Shown here piece by piece: positions 22,123-35,200 of a stretch of DNA of 64,000 bases. The DNA comes from Mytilus californianus (taxonomy: Eukaryota; Mollusca; Bivalvia; Mytilida; Mytilidae). A program made the position numbers and the translations under genes. The first letter of the stretch is position 1. Each line of letters starts with the position of its first letter. The stretch is taken from contig NW_026262701.1 in the NCBI RefSeq assembly GCF_021869535.1, positions 41,977,278 through 42,041,277 of the forward strand, written 5' to 3'. The notes under the pieces were generated by a model, which was not told the DNA's origin, searched no databases, and worked only from the letters and a program-made list of their open reading frames with translations.

Positions 22123-23610
22123 CGTGACCAGATCGTAGATTTTAGAATTGATACTGAAGTATAAACCATCTGTGATACAGTTGCTATTTACAAACAAGTC
22201 AGAATTTTCTCACAGGAATATTTGATACGAAATGAAAGGGCATGCTTCAGAGTGGAAGTAAATTTAGAGTTAAACTCTATGGGAGACATGAACAGATTGT
22301 CAGCGTCATCTCATGAGGTATGAATTGTGATTGTTTGAATAACCGGGTTACAGTTAGTGGTCAGTGTGTGAAATGTAAACAATGATTGGAAAAGAGTGAA
22401 AGTATGGACCACTTTTGTATAATCTTAGAAACAGGGTTTCACCTCTGTGGGGATCAATATAGGGGTTTAATGAATGTTATTATATTACTTCCACCTTTCT
22501 AACTTCTTCACAAGCTCCATAACACTTTTTAACAACTTTTATTCCCTTGGCAAAACATTAAAAATATAACTCTCCATTTCTCATTTCTCATGCTTTCTTT
22601 TTCGAAAGATACTTGTTAAATTTCCATCTGATTCAATGTGTTTATAGGATACGAAAATTTTCTGATGAACATATTCTACCATAAAATAACCTAGAACAAA
22701 AATCAGAAGTCAAAGCCCTAAAAAGGATTCGTAATTATGCAAATCATGTTTGAATTACAATATATTATTCTACTTGGGACAGTATTCACCAATGTTATTG
22801 TAATAGCCATATAAGGAAAAAATTGATAAAATATATATGTGTAATTCCAGAATCCATATGGATTATATTTAGAGCTAAATAATTCAATAACATATATATA
22901 TGCTTTTTGTTGTATGTATGATGTTTTTTAAATGTTGTCAGTAACAAAATGATTCAGAATTCTTGAAGGGATTGTACATTTAGTAACAAAAAACAAAACT
23001 AATATACAAGTCGATGGTTCAACCACCAAAATTAAAAGGTATAACTCAAACTTATAAAACCAAATATGGTATAAAAGACAGAAAATGGTGGCCCAATACA
23101 TCTATGTTAAAGGTCTTTATCAAGGTTTAAAAATAATCTGATAATAAAATGTCTGTACTAAATGAGGACTTTATGACCAATTACAAAATAGTTTTTACTT
23201 GTCATGGCTAAGTTAATGTTCAAAATGGATTTGAATAAACATAAAATAAATATTTTTGTGAGTTTTGAATTGTAATAGTTTTACCTTTTAAAACATGGTG
23301 TTTGTATAGTTGCCTCATTTATTATTTTCAAGTTGTCAATAGTAATACATGTAATAGGTTATAAGTGTTAGATTGAGTTATTTCCCTTCTATGCAGAAAT
23401 CATACAGTATGATAAGCCCACTTGTTTGGCCTATTGAATATTTTAAATAAAAAATGAATATATGAAATAATCTCATTAAGATGCATATATGTTCACAAAA
23501 GTAGTTTTTTAGTTTGTTCAATATCAATATTTCTATTTTGAATTTAGTCTTACTTTTTTGTTTGGGCTTTAAAATTTTTAATTAATATTTAGATAATAAA
23601 CATATTAGGA
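22123..23610 (+). other. CNEP1R1: Probable 3' UTR of CNEP1R1
   Basis: Follows the stop codon without a recognised repeat. AATAAA motifs near 23233-23250 have a GT-rich stretch shortly after, and another AATAAA at 25356-25361 is followed by a 'tgttgtttgctttgtc' tract. I cannot tell which, if either, is used. Confidence 0.4.
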
Positions 23611-23619
23611 AATCTCTTT

Positions 23620-24115
23620 TTAGGGAAATGCTGTGGCTGAGATTTTTATGCCTATTACATGTACCACAAAACACAGATCAAGTTTGAATTTTGGTGGCGT
23701 CACTTTTACCATTCTAGAGTTATGCCCCTTTACAAATACAAAAATTGCTTAATTTTTATTTTTTTTGTTCTCTACTTTAGTTTGCCTCAACTAAATGTTA
23801 TGAAACTTATGCAATGCTAATTACCACAAAACACAGATCAAGTTTGAATTTTAGTGGCGTCACTTTTACCGTTTTAGAGTTATGCCCCTTTACAAATGGA
23901 AAAATTGCTGAATTTTTTGTTTCCGTTCTCTAACTTAAGTTTGCCTCAACTAAAATGTTTTGAAACGTATACACAATGCTTATTACCACAAAACTCACAT
24001 CAAGTACAAATTTGGGTAGCGTCACTTGTACAGTTCTTGAGTTATGTCCCTTTTTAAAATTATTTGCAAGCGGGGGCATCATCTGTGTCCCATGGACACA
24101 TTCCCCACTTATTTT
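23620..24115 (+). repeat. Satellite-bearing element (three ~180-bp units)
   Basis: Three tandem units anchored by 'accacaaaacacagatcaag', 'ggcgtcacttttacc' and 'gagttatgccccttt'. It ends 'gcgggggcatcatctgtgtc' and 'ccatggacacattccccact'. This layout of a few satellite units plus a conserved tail is typical of bivalve non-autonomous elements. It may lie within the CNEP1R1 3' UTR. Confidence 0.75.
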
Positions 24116-26191
24116 TTTATAAACTATGTGGGAAGTGGCCCATTCTCATTAAAATCAGCTGTTAGTTTATGCTACGATACTCTCCACATTAGAAGAAGCG
24201 AAGCGTATCACAACATCTGATTTTAATCAAATTGGAAGTTGCCATTTTAGGTTAAATAAATTAGTTCAATAAAATACACATTTAAGAATATTACTATGTT
24301 TAATTATTTAAGGGCCCAAATAATGGCTCTTATCATACCTCTTTCTTTGTCTTCAAAACTTTTTATGTAGGCAGATTTGTATTCTTTTAAGTGAAAAAAA
24401 ATCAAAACAAGATGTGCAATATAAAAGTTCTTTCACTTTGTTGTTTTCTGCTCTATATTATTTATGCAATATACAGTGTATAATAATCTTATAAATATAT
24501 CAATGAGTGCAACAAATAGAAGTTTTTATATTGATCAGTAAATGAGTAAGTTCTGGAGTTGACATATATTTCTGTATACAGTGTGCACAAGTTGATTCAA
24601 AGAAAACCCCTTATGTGGATAAGGTTTTAACTGAAACATCATGACACAATGTGATTGCTGGTGAATCCAGGTGATGATAGTGATTATACTCTGATTTACA
24701 ACCTCATTGTTGACCCTGTCTTCTGTCTCACTACATGGTTTGAATAAACAATCAGATTTTGAAATGAAGCATCTACACACACCTGCATTTACAATGACAA
24801 ATTACTTTTATGAGTGATTTTTTAACTGAATTGCCTTTGTACAATATTATATAACACAATTGATAATGAATGGCAAGAAGATACTTTTACATTTGGATTA
24901 AAATTACAACCAGTTTTCAAGTATCTGAATACAAAAGTAGTAATTTCTTGAACGGATATTTAAAATAATTTCTGTAATTTTAGTCTCACATATTTTTGTA
25001 AAAAATGTATGAATGATCATATGTCATTTTTCAAATCAGTTCTGATATCATTCCAAGAATCCATATCAGTCGTTAGGTAATAATATAAGCGCTTGTATAC
25101 AAAAAAGATGTGTCATAAATAATTTATCATATATTTCCAATGCAACATTATTATTTGTCATAGTAATGCATTTATCTGAACTGAAGTTTAAACTGAAGTT
25201 ATGAAAAAAATGTAATTCATTGTTATATAATGTTTTCATATTGTCAAGCAATTTTTACATGATTGTTAAGATATCCTTATTTGTAACAACATATTTTTTG
25301 TTTGAATTCTGTCATTTTAGATGTGGTAGACATTACCAAATTGTTTTCTTCTGTTAATAAAATGTATAATATACAAAACATGTTGTTTGCTTTGTCAAAA
25401 AATGAAAATTGAAATCTGAGAGGTGAACATCGACAAATCTGTTATTCTTTGTCATTTAATTATTACCTTTCAGTTACAGCAACCCATCCATGCTGACTGG
25501 AAGTAAATTTTACTTTATTGTCTTGCTTGAGAATTATTAATGGCAAGCCAGGTCTATCAAAACTTTTACATTTTTCTGACAAAACTGACCTTGTTTTTAC
25601 AGACCAGAATTTTTCTTGCTATATGATACCTCCTTTTGTTTCTGAACTACCTATAAATGAATTTTGGACAACAGTAAATACCTAGGGACTATGACATTAA
25701 AGTAGTGGCCACTAAATGACTCCCCACTCCTACCTGATTTTAGGCTACCATACTTTTTACAGTTTTCCAATTTCTATCTGAAGACATCATTAAGGTTGTC
25801 ATATTTTCATAACACATCTGGAAAGAGTTTATGGACCATTAATTGCAAGATTGAAGTCTTTGCTGTCAACACAGTTCAGCTGTGGCAGTTCTGAAAAAGT
25901 GGAAGGACATATAGGCTAGAAAAGAACGGCTGTTCGAATCAGGGCTAGAGGTTGGATTGGGGGGCAAATAGGTTAAAAAAAAATGTAGGTTTTGACATCA
26001 AAATTGCTAAGCTGTTTCATCCAAGCTTTATTGACTTTCATATGGAGCAAATGTTGAATTACCTCAATGTAAAATCCAAATTGAACAGACAATTTGCAAG
26101 AAAAAAAGTAGAAAACACTTGTATATGTTTTGGTGAAAAATAAAATACTACAAACAGGACATTATGATGACAGCAAACATTCAACAATATA
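24116..26191. other. Intergenic or distal 3' UTR, no gene
   Basis: AT-rich with no recognised repeat boundary and no family-like open frame. The AATAAA at 25356 and its GT-rich downstream tract are the only processing-like signal noted. Confidence 0.45.
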
Positions 26192-26460
26192 AAAATAAGT
26201 AGATGTGGTATGATCGCCAATGAGACAACTCTCTACCAGAGACCAAATGACATAGAAGTTTACAACTAAAGGTCACTGCCTTCAACAATGAGCAAATCGC
26301 ATACCGCATAGTCTGCTATAAAAGGCCCTGAAATGACAGATGTAAAACAATTCAAACGAGAAATGTTAACTCATCAGATTGATACAAAGCAGAAAAACGT
26401 CACACAAAGACACAGACCTGACGTGGCAGGGTATCAGAGAGTACTCACAATTACTGACAG
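26192..26460 (+). repeat. 'gatgtggtatgat' interspersed repeat, copy 1
   Basis: Begins 'agatgtggtatgatcgccaa', 'tgagacaactctctaccaga', continues through 'ttcaacaatgagcaaatcgc' and 'ggccctgaaatgacag'. The same order of phrases is at 44013-44200, and a fragment is at 27274-27325. I recall this repeat as abundant in mussel genomic sequence; its class is unknown to me. Confidence 0.82.
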
Positions 26461-28060
26461 CCTGTTCAAATTCAATAACAAATTATAAAAAAATTATGCA
26501 TCTTAGACTAAAATATCAATCAGTACACATCCAACATTTAATGGATTTGGTGTAAAGACGTCAATAATAGTCAAAGATGACCATGTGCAATATCAACAGA
26601 TTGTAAAGCCATTAATGTGCATATGTATATAAAATAATATTTAGTTGTATTTTTTGGGAAATTTTAACTTTAGGTGTATCCATTAGTAAAATTGTATTAC
26701 TCAAGTTAGCCAAAGAAAATTAAATCTCAACATGATTTATTAAAATATAAAACAGGATTTACCAAAAATATTGGTTGATACACCACAAACACTGAAACTT
26801 AAAAAAAATGATGTATAAACAGGGTCTTTTAAATGATAAAGAACAACACTTGGTCCAGATAGCCATGACTTGGCAGGCACATATTGGTAAAACAGTTTTA
26901 TGTGTGTACAAACCTCCCTATTTGCCTATCTAGATGGATGGATGGCTGTTTATTGTCCAGTGGCAAATTAAATGCATACCGGTATTCAGGACAAGAACAT
27001 GCTGATGTGATATGAATATTAAACCTGCTTTGAACTAAGACCTTTAATGTATTAGTTCACAAGGTAACTGCCTGCAAGAAAGACATGTCACCCTCCCTTG
27101 ACACATTATTCTGTACTACATGTATCATTCAGTAAAAATCATATGGATTTTTTCGGGGGTTGGACGTGTAGATGTATGTCTAGATTGAACTTAAAGTAAT
27201 GCAAGTATTGGTCTGGCCATTCATCACAAATCATGTCTGGTCTGAGAACCTATAGGAGTTAAATGTTGATAAAATGAGGAGATGTGGTATGATAGCTAAT
27301 GAGACAACTATCCACCAGAGATAAAATAAAGTTGTAGTAAGGAATTTTCGGGGCGTAGGATATACAAGCTTGTTCACTTAAGGTACTTTCATTTGTTTGG
27401 TTGTTTTTAATTTTAAAACCCCTGTTCAGATGATCGAATCTTCAAATTAATGAATTATCTAAACAGTAGATGGAACTTTGAAATGTTTGTCTCTCCTATG
27501 TGGATTGTCATAGTTGATGTTTACTAATAACAGCATCATTGTCATGGTCAACACCAGTGTCAGAATAAAGTCTTATGATACATCAATGATAACTGGTAAA
27601 CAGTTGCATAAGCATCCATGCATCTCAACAGAGTGCAGAAAATGAGTCCATTCCCCTAGGTCTGCTTCAGTGATATATACAGTGATGAAAAAAATAAAAA
27701 ATAATGTTTAGATAATATAAAGAAGATGAAGTTAATGGGACAGCAACTCAAAAACAAAAATTACATATCTAAGAGGTTCAACAAGAGACAGATGTCTACA
27801 CAATATGTCAAGTTCTAAATCGTCCGAGTTTATAAAAGTTGTGAATAAATTGAACAGATACAAACACCTATAGATCTGCAATTAAAACCCAACTCTCCAA
27901 ATAACATAAAGTTGTAACTAACTACTGATGAGGTTCCTAACTTGGGACAGGCAAACAAAAATGTGGCAAGTTCAACAATAAATTACAGATTACTATCCAG
28001 CGGCAGTGAAACTATTTGTATAAAGCTTTATATTTCAGAAGGTAGAAGACCTGGATGCTT
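26461..28060. other. Intergenic, no gene seen
   Basis: Apart from the repeat fragment at 27274, nothing is recognisable. The segment 26930-27130 has a low-copy repeat feel but no clear boundaries. Confidence 0.4.
27274..27325 (+). repeat. 'gatgtggtatgat' repeat, fragment
   Basis: Carries only the first part of the repeat ('gagatgtggtatgatagcta', 'gagacaactatccaccagag'). Confidence 0.75.
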
Positions 28061-28800
28061 CATCACATGTTCATACCTTGTCTGCAGATACCTTATGTTA
28101 CCAAGTTTCTGTCTGTCATATGTCCATTGTCCTTGACCTCATTTTCATGGTTCAGAGACTGCTTGAAAAAAATCATAGTGTTTTTGTCATGTGAATTTCT
28201 CACTTATTATGAGTAATAGATAACTATACATGTATATGATATATGGATTCCTTGCAACATCTATATGTCTGCCAGACAGGATTCACTTGACCTAGACCTC
28301 ATTTCATGGATCAGTGATCAAGGTTATAGTTGCATGATTAAGTCATTTCTCAGATACTATAAGCAGTGGGTCAACTATGTTTGTAAGTGGTGCATGTCAG
28401 TCTGGCATGTTTCATCTGACCTTGACCTCATTTCATGGTTCATTGGTAAATTTTAAGTTTTTGAGTTTTGGTCTGTTTTTCAAATACTAATAGCAATTGG
28501 TCAGCTTATATTAAGTTTATGAAATGATTGTAAGCAGGTATCATCTGACCTTGACCTAATTTTCATGGTTCATTGGTCAATGCTAAGTTTTTGTGTTTTG
28601 GTCTGTTTTTCAATTACCATAAGCAACAGGTCAACTATATTTGATGTATGGAATAATTGTGTACACATCTGTCTGAAAGGATTTATCTGACCTTAAGCTT
28701 GATCTCATTGTCATGGATCTTTAAAAATGTTAAGTTTATGTGATACTTGTAGTAAAACCTTTATCTTTAAGACTATCAACATAAAATCAATGATCAGTAA
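28061..28800 (+). repeat. Diverged tandem array, ~130-150-bp units
   Basis: Five units anchored by 'gac ctcatttcatggttca' and related phrases at about 28135, 28298, 28423, 28553 and 28700, with 'tttggtctgtttttcaa' and 'aggtcaactatatttg' between. It ends in 'gcaggcgagacatttaagtg' (28802-28821), whose reverse complement resembles the 'gtctcgcct' module of the 19969 and 30069 elements. Units are quite diverged, so the array is old. Confidence 0.8.
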
Positions 28801-28821
28801 AGCAGGCGAGACATTTAAGTG

Positions 28822-29881
28822 TGTGCACTCTTGTTAAAATCTCAACTCCCCTTTTTAAATCTGAATTGGTAGAGTAACAAAATGTATACACAAGAGCATA
28901 CAATAAGTTTTCTGGGTAGGTGTGTTTGGAAAATTTTTATGATATACCATTCATTCATTATCTCAACATAATTGCACTTCAGTTTCAGGAAGACTATGAA
29001 CCCAGACTTTTTACAGTGTTCAAATGTAGTTTTTAGATAAGATGCATTCATAAAGTAGTATATAAGAAATACCATTGATGTGGTGTGCTGTTGTAATGCT
29101 GCATCTGTGCACTTCAGTTTCAAGGAGAACATGAGGCTCTATCATTTTCATAATGCTTCAGTGACATAGAGTTTTTGTATTGTTCAAGTGTTAATGTTGT
29201 TTATTATGTTGATAAAGAGTACCGTATGTATGACCAATGATATTTGTGCACCCATGCATTACACTTATGAGGCACCAATCCAATTGTGCATGCTTCAGTT
29301 AGTTTAAAATGTATGATATTAATATTAAATTCCATTAAGAAATTATTAGAATCTAAGGTTGTAAGTCCCTCAGAAAACGATTACCTCAGAAATTTGTGTT
29401 ATTCTTTTTAGGCCCTGTTTGGTCATATAGCCCCTAGCATGACTGCATATTTTTACATCCTTGGCTTTCAAATCAAATGCTTAGGGCTTAAGCATACCTG
29501 ATGTAGATAAAAACAGAACCGCTCTTTGGACGCACGGAATTTATAGTGTTATCTTCATCAACCTTTTTCAAATACAAATGTACTGTAGTTTCAAATAAGG
29601 AGTGATTGTAAAAAAGTACTTTTACCAGACAATTTATATTTAGTTTGCTATTGCCTAATTAGCACCTTTTATTTGCAAGCAGATTTCTTTTAAAGACTCC
29701 TAATTTAGTCATAGGATTTATAAGTACCCAAACTGTATAAATGCTAAATCTTGTAAATTATTCATGAATTTAAATAAGATAGCTGAATATATATCAATTC
29801 TATTAAAATGCAATTACAGAAAATGACAATCACTGAGTAGATTCCAGACTTGGGAAGTTACAATTTTTATTTCTTGTGATC
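28822..29881. other. Intergenic, no gene seen
   Basis: No recognised gene or element. The phrase 'cacttcagtttcaggaagac' (28976) recurs as 'gtgcacttcagtttcaagga' (29108), a short local duplication. Confidence 0.4.
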
Positions 29882-30901
29882 TACTGTACATTCAGAAATT
29901 ATTGCATGCATTTATTTTTGCAATTTTTTAAGAATGGACAAAAATGTGAGATTAATTATTGTGATTTCAGGAAAATCTGCATGCAGATAATATATGTATT
30001 AGATATCAGAATGCCAGTTCTTATTATTGCTATAATCACCAAGTCTCATTATTGCATTAATAAAATTTGTAAGGGTTCCGCGGAACCCAGTGTCTCGCCT
30101 ACTTTTTCTGTTAATCGCAGGCTCAACAAAATGGAGGAAGTAAATCAATAAAAATATTCCACTTGATACTATCTTTTGATTGTAAGAAGCTTCTGTCCAA
30201 GTTTGGTAAAAATCCAGGATAGTTTATGAATCTAATAAATGTTTAAAAACTTTAACTGCAGACTGAATGTAATGTTAACTGGAAGAAAACAAAATTTCCT
30301 TCTAGATACTAGCATTTGATCATAAACAAGCTTCTGTCCAAGTTTGGTACAAATCCAAAATAGTATGAGAAAGTTATTAAAATTTTAAAAACTTGAACCA
30401 CAGAGTGAATGTGTTGTTTCCTGGCAGAAAATCCAAGTCCATTTAAAAGTAAAATACAGAAAAAATGGATTTATTTTTTTACAAAATTTCCTTCTAGATA
30501 CTAGCTTTTGATCATAAACAAGCTTCTGTCCAAGTTTGGTACAAATCCAAAATAGTATAAGAAAGTTATTAAAATTTTTAAAACTTTAACCACAGAGTGA
30601 ATGTGTTGTTTCCTGACAGAAAATCTAAGTCCATTTATAAGTAAAATACAGAAAAAATGGAATTTTATTTTTACAAAATTTACTTCTGGATACTATCTTA
30701 TGATCATAAACAAGCTTCTGTCCAAGTTTGGTAGAAATCCAGGATAGTTTAAGAAAGTTATTAAAATTTCAAAAACTTTAACCACAGAGTGAATATTTGT
30801 GGACGCCGCCGACGGAATGTAGGATCGCTATGTCTCGCTTTTTCGACTAAAGTAAAAGGCTCGACAATAAAAACCTCCAACTTATTTTTGAATTTACAGT
30901 A
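29882..30901. mobile_element. 'tactgta-attcagaaatta' MITE split by a later insertion
   Basis: The left terminus TACTGTACATTCAGAAATTA at 29882 matches the intact relative at 40693. The right terminus 'tttttgaatttacagta' ends at 30901. Between them the copy is interrupted at about 30068 by the satellite-bearing element 30069-30865; the MITE resumes with 'aataaaaacctcc', matching 'ataaaaacctcc' at 41130 in the relative. Confidence 0.85.
30069..30865 (+). mobile_element. 'gtaagggttccgcgg' satellite-bearing element, copy 2
   Basis: Same head, palindrome and tail as copy 1 at 19969, with four internal units instead of five. Inserted into the MITE at 29882-30901. The left flank ends 'taataaaattt' and the right starts 'aataaaaacc', so a short duplication of an AATAAAA-like target is possible but not certain. 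Confidence 0.87.
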
Positions 30902-30952
30902 TACTGAAATGAGGTTGGGTTGAATACTAATAAACAGCTGCGCCATGAGCCC

Positions 30953-31587
30953 ATGATACGCCCGTCGTCTTGTGTGTGAATTTTTATGCAATAACCATAA
31001 ATAGTTTCTGACATACGGCGTGACATGCGAAAACCCCCTTTTTTTTTTACAAAAAACTCAATATCTCTAAAATAAAATTTTGAATCAAAACCAAAAGGTA
31101 TACAGATCTTTAAATTAATATAACTAAGAAGTGTGTAAAATTTTAAGCAATAATCATAAATCGTTTTTGAGATACGGCGCGACATGTGAAAACCCCCCTT
31201 TTAAAAAAAAAAAATCAATATCTCAAAAATAAAATTTTGAATCAAAACCAAAAAGTATACAGATCTTTAGATTAATATAACTAAGAAGTGTGTAAAATTT
31301 TAAGCAATAGTCATAAATCGTTTTTGAGATACGGCGCGACATGTGAAAAAAAACACACACCTGTTTTAGTTACTAAGTCCCGTAACTCAAAAAGTTTTAA
31401 TCTTATTTTCACCAAAAAGTATACAGATCGTTTGACCATCATAAGAAACAACTATGTTAAGTTTCATGAAATTTGGATAAGTCATTCTCAAGTTACGGTG
31501 CGACATGTTTACGCCGGACAGACAGACGGACGGACGCAGGACATTTGTATAACATAATACGTCCCGTCAAAAATTTGACGGGCGTAT
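30953..31587 (+). mobile_element. Element with ATACGCCCGTC/GACGGGCGTAT termini
   Basis: Left end ATACGCCCGTCGTC near 30957 and right end TTTGACGGGCGTAT near 31587 are inverted. Inside are about three units of about 160 bp anchored by 'gatacggcgcgacatgtgaa', 'gaatcaaaaccaaaa' and 'aagaagtgtgtaaaattt'. The last unit leads into 'ggacagacagacggacgg', a phrase that also closes the element ending near 49300. Non-coding. Confidence 0.82.
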
Positions 31588-32185
31588 AAAAACAACTACT
31601 GACATTATCCAGATCGTTATATGTTTATGCATATTGGATAGATTTACATTTTACCTTTCTGTAAATCTTTTTGTGGAAGATCAACTCTTAAGGGTTGCAT
31701 GATGCAATTATCAAAGCAGTCAGGTTCAATATAATTTATCTTAAAGTATGAAAATAAAAATTGTTATCTTTTTGTCTTTTTGGGTCGTAAATCCTTTTGT
31801 GTTGTGACTTGAATATTTGTTAATTTCAACATTTTTTACTGAATTATGTAGTAAAATCATTGAACATGGATTTTAGTGGGGTTCAAATTTGCTTTACTTT
31901 AAAGAATGAAAGGTCCAGAACCATTTGAATCTTAAAGTGAAAAGGGGCCTGGTCTTTTGTAATTCAAAAATCAAATAATCCTTCCAGAAAAGTCAAGTCC
32001 TAGACCTCAACACGTATTATTTGAACCCCTGGTTCAAGTTGCTCAATCCTTAGTTTCTGTGTAAAGTTTGTTGTTTGACTTTTTTTACATTTTTTGGGGG
32101 GGTGGGTTCATAGTTTCAAACTTATGTTTTTTTGCTCGCTCCCTTTGTAACTTCTCTCCCCCTTTTTTATGACATAAAACAACAC
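31588..32185. other. Intergenic between the two convergent genes
   Basis: No gene. Lies just beyond the candidate polyadenylation site of the minus-strand G-alpha gene. Confidence 0.45.
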
Positions 32186-32202
32186 AGAAGCAATATTGTG
32201 AC

Positions 32203-32208
32203 ATTTAT
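32203..32208 (-). terminator. Candidate poly(A) signal of the G-alpha-o gene
   Basis: On the minus strand this reads AATAAA, followed 20-30 bases downstream by a GT-rich 'tgtgttgtttt' tract, the usual layout. Another AATAAA (plus-strand tttatt) is at about 32331. Which is used needs transcript data. Confidence 0.45.
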
Positions 32209-35200
32209 TAACATTGACTAGAGAGAAAATAAGTTATTGCACATGTCAGTAACAAGAAAGAGTCAAATTATACATAATAGAAAATAGAAAAAAGCAGAAA
32301 TTTGTGTTATATAGCATTTCTTTATTTTGTACAACATCACAAAATTATCTCTTAACGTAGATTCAAATACTTGTCTATACGTTTTTAATTGATATCTTTT
32401 TCAACATGTGAAAATATTTATACATATCTCACATAAAAGCAAAAGAATATATCTGATTAACTTGAATTAATCTGCAATCACTTCATTCGAAATAGTAGTG
32501 GCTAAAATACTTGTAAAGCTAAGATTGAATGAAAACTATGTTTACCTAACTGAAAGAGCAGATTTTTTCATTCATAGTCTTAAAGCAAAAATTATACTGA
32601 ATGTATGTAAAAGTTTAAGTAAAGCTGAATATATTTCTTGTTAGGGCTATCATTAATTTTTCATTTGAATTTTGGTAAGCAAAGATTAACTCGTGGTTGT
32701 TTAAAATCATACTTGAGAAATAGGAGGTATACAATACTCAAATAAACATGTTAGGCTTCAAATTTAAAATACCTAAGGTAGGAAATCCTCTTAAGGGAAT
32801 CACCCTTTTAACCTAAGTTAGAAAATGCTCAATAACAACTGTAAACTGTTTATCTGATTTTATAAGTTAATCCACCATTTTCAAAACCATGCATCTCTTA
32901 AAAAAGTTTACCTTTTTGAAACACATTTTCTCTCTTAAAATTATTCTTACAAGTTATTACAAGCCTTAATTTTCAGATTGTAATATATTTGAAAAAAAAA
33001 TTGTTTCCCTTTTTTAAAAGATTACAAAATTTAGGGGCCATTTCAGAATTCATCTATGCATCTTTAGATCCACGGCAAAAGGGAGAAAGAAGTACCGTAA
33101 TAAGTGTAGCATGTTTTAAGTATCACATTATTACAATATGACAAAACGCAAGTAATACAAATAAACAGTTAAAAAAATTGAAATGAAAATCTGCAATACA
33201 AAACGTACGATATGTTCAACAAAACCATTTGCCTAATAAAATAAAAAACATGAACTAAAAGTGTTAGTCTAAAAATAGTCGGCATTCAATTCAAATCTTT
33301 TATCATCTCCCTAAACACATGAATATGTATATGTATATATATATATTTATATTAAAAACAAACATAGTGCTATTAATTTTAAGACAATATTGTAATTTTG
33401 CAACTTGCACAACAGATAATTGTTTTAATATTTATACTTATATGCCAAGATATGGTAAAATATTAAGTTTTGTGTAATTCAATTCATTGACCTTTTTTTC
33501 TCTCTCAAAACAATATTAAGTTTTGTTTAACATTGTCATTCTAAAGAAATATGCAATAAGTTTAAGCTAAAAGATCTGTTACAAATTCCTTTATTCAAAA
33601 TATTTTATAATTAATATAATTAAAAAAAAAATTGGAAATAATCATTTATTGGACTGAAAACTTTACAGAATTTTGTTTAATAAGTCATTTAATACTTATT
33701 CTGTTTTTTCTTTGTAAGATGGTAACAATTTGGCTGAGCACACACAGAATAAATAGTAAACAACAAATATATTTCAAAATTCTGCAAGTGATCAGTTTCC
33801 ACGGAATCAATAAATGGTATGGAATATAAAATCTTAAAACAATTTCTGGGTATAGTTTTCTAAATCTTAAAGAGTAGTCAATGTTGCAGCGAAATCTATT
33901 TACTCCGTAATTGACCAGTATCCATACACCCAACTAACTGTACAGATTTTAAAATATCCAACAATTACTGAGCATAATTTACTCATCTTGAAGGGGTTAC
34001 TGTCAAATATTTAATATGACTACATACTTTATAAGCCTGCTCATTTTTTAGTAACTGGTCATTATTTTTTCAATGAATCAATTTCTTTAAGCATTCTTAC
34101 TTTTAAGCAACTGTCATCACAATTTGAATAAACACATGATTTTTTTTATGTCATAATACACACAATATTTCTACAAAACATTACAGGAAATTCCATTAAG
34201 AATACCTCAAGCACAAAGCAATATTTTTTCCTTTGTTTGTTCAACACGCTATAAAATTTTAACTGCTTTAAACCTGGTATATATTTAGGCATTTCAATTT
34301 TCAAGCAGGGTGAAAATCAAGAAATAATGGGAAGTTGAGATTCACACTACTGTTGGAAAATTATACTAAACATATTTGGGAAAAATTGGACCATTCACAT
34401 AGCAAATATGATCATTTTGATTTCTAGATAACTATGTCTGAATTTTATGGTCCCAAATCTAAACTTATTATGGTAAAAGCAATGTTCCTTTTCTTTGTCC
34501 TGCTGTTCATACAAATATTGATTACACTAGTATGGCCTACTTTTAATATCTGAAATGAAATCTTAAACTGAATTTTTATTAAATGGTGCAATTAGAAAGG
34601 AAATTTTGCTCCCACTGCTTATTTAATAATCACTGGAAAGTTATTTTTCATAAAAGTTTTGTGTTTACGCCTCACATGCTAAGAAAAATTTATTTTATGT
34701 TTAATTGTTAACAAGTTGCAAAAATTTATTCACCTCAATAGCACAAAACATTCTTCAGTCATTTTCAAATACAATTTTTCTTTCACAATATTTTTGAATT
34801 CGTTAAGTTTCCTAGAGCGTGTCAGCATGAATTTGGATGACCCCACCACACAAGTACAATGTGTTTCAAAATTTAAAGGTTTGCACAACTTCTTGATAAC
34901 ATATATTTATACACAATTTTAATTTTGTCTCGCATGGTGGATTTTTGGAACTTTTACAAAGTATATTTGTATTAGAAGCTATGAGAAAGTGTTTTTTTAA
35001 TTCACAATGCTTTGTTAACTGAAAATTATCAAGCCCTTCATTTTTTTAAATTTTTTTTTACATAAGTTACTGAAATAAACGGATTAAAAACTGGAAAGAT
35101 CAACAATGTTTATTATCCCTTTTATATCAACTAAATCTATCTGCTTGGTTTCTATCAGGTGAAAACTTCTGTTTTGGGTACAATAAATTTGCAATTTACC

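Noticed and set aside
30847..31185. 112-residue minus-strand frame
   Set aside because: It crosses the boundary of two repeat elements and is made of tandem units.
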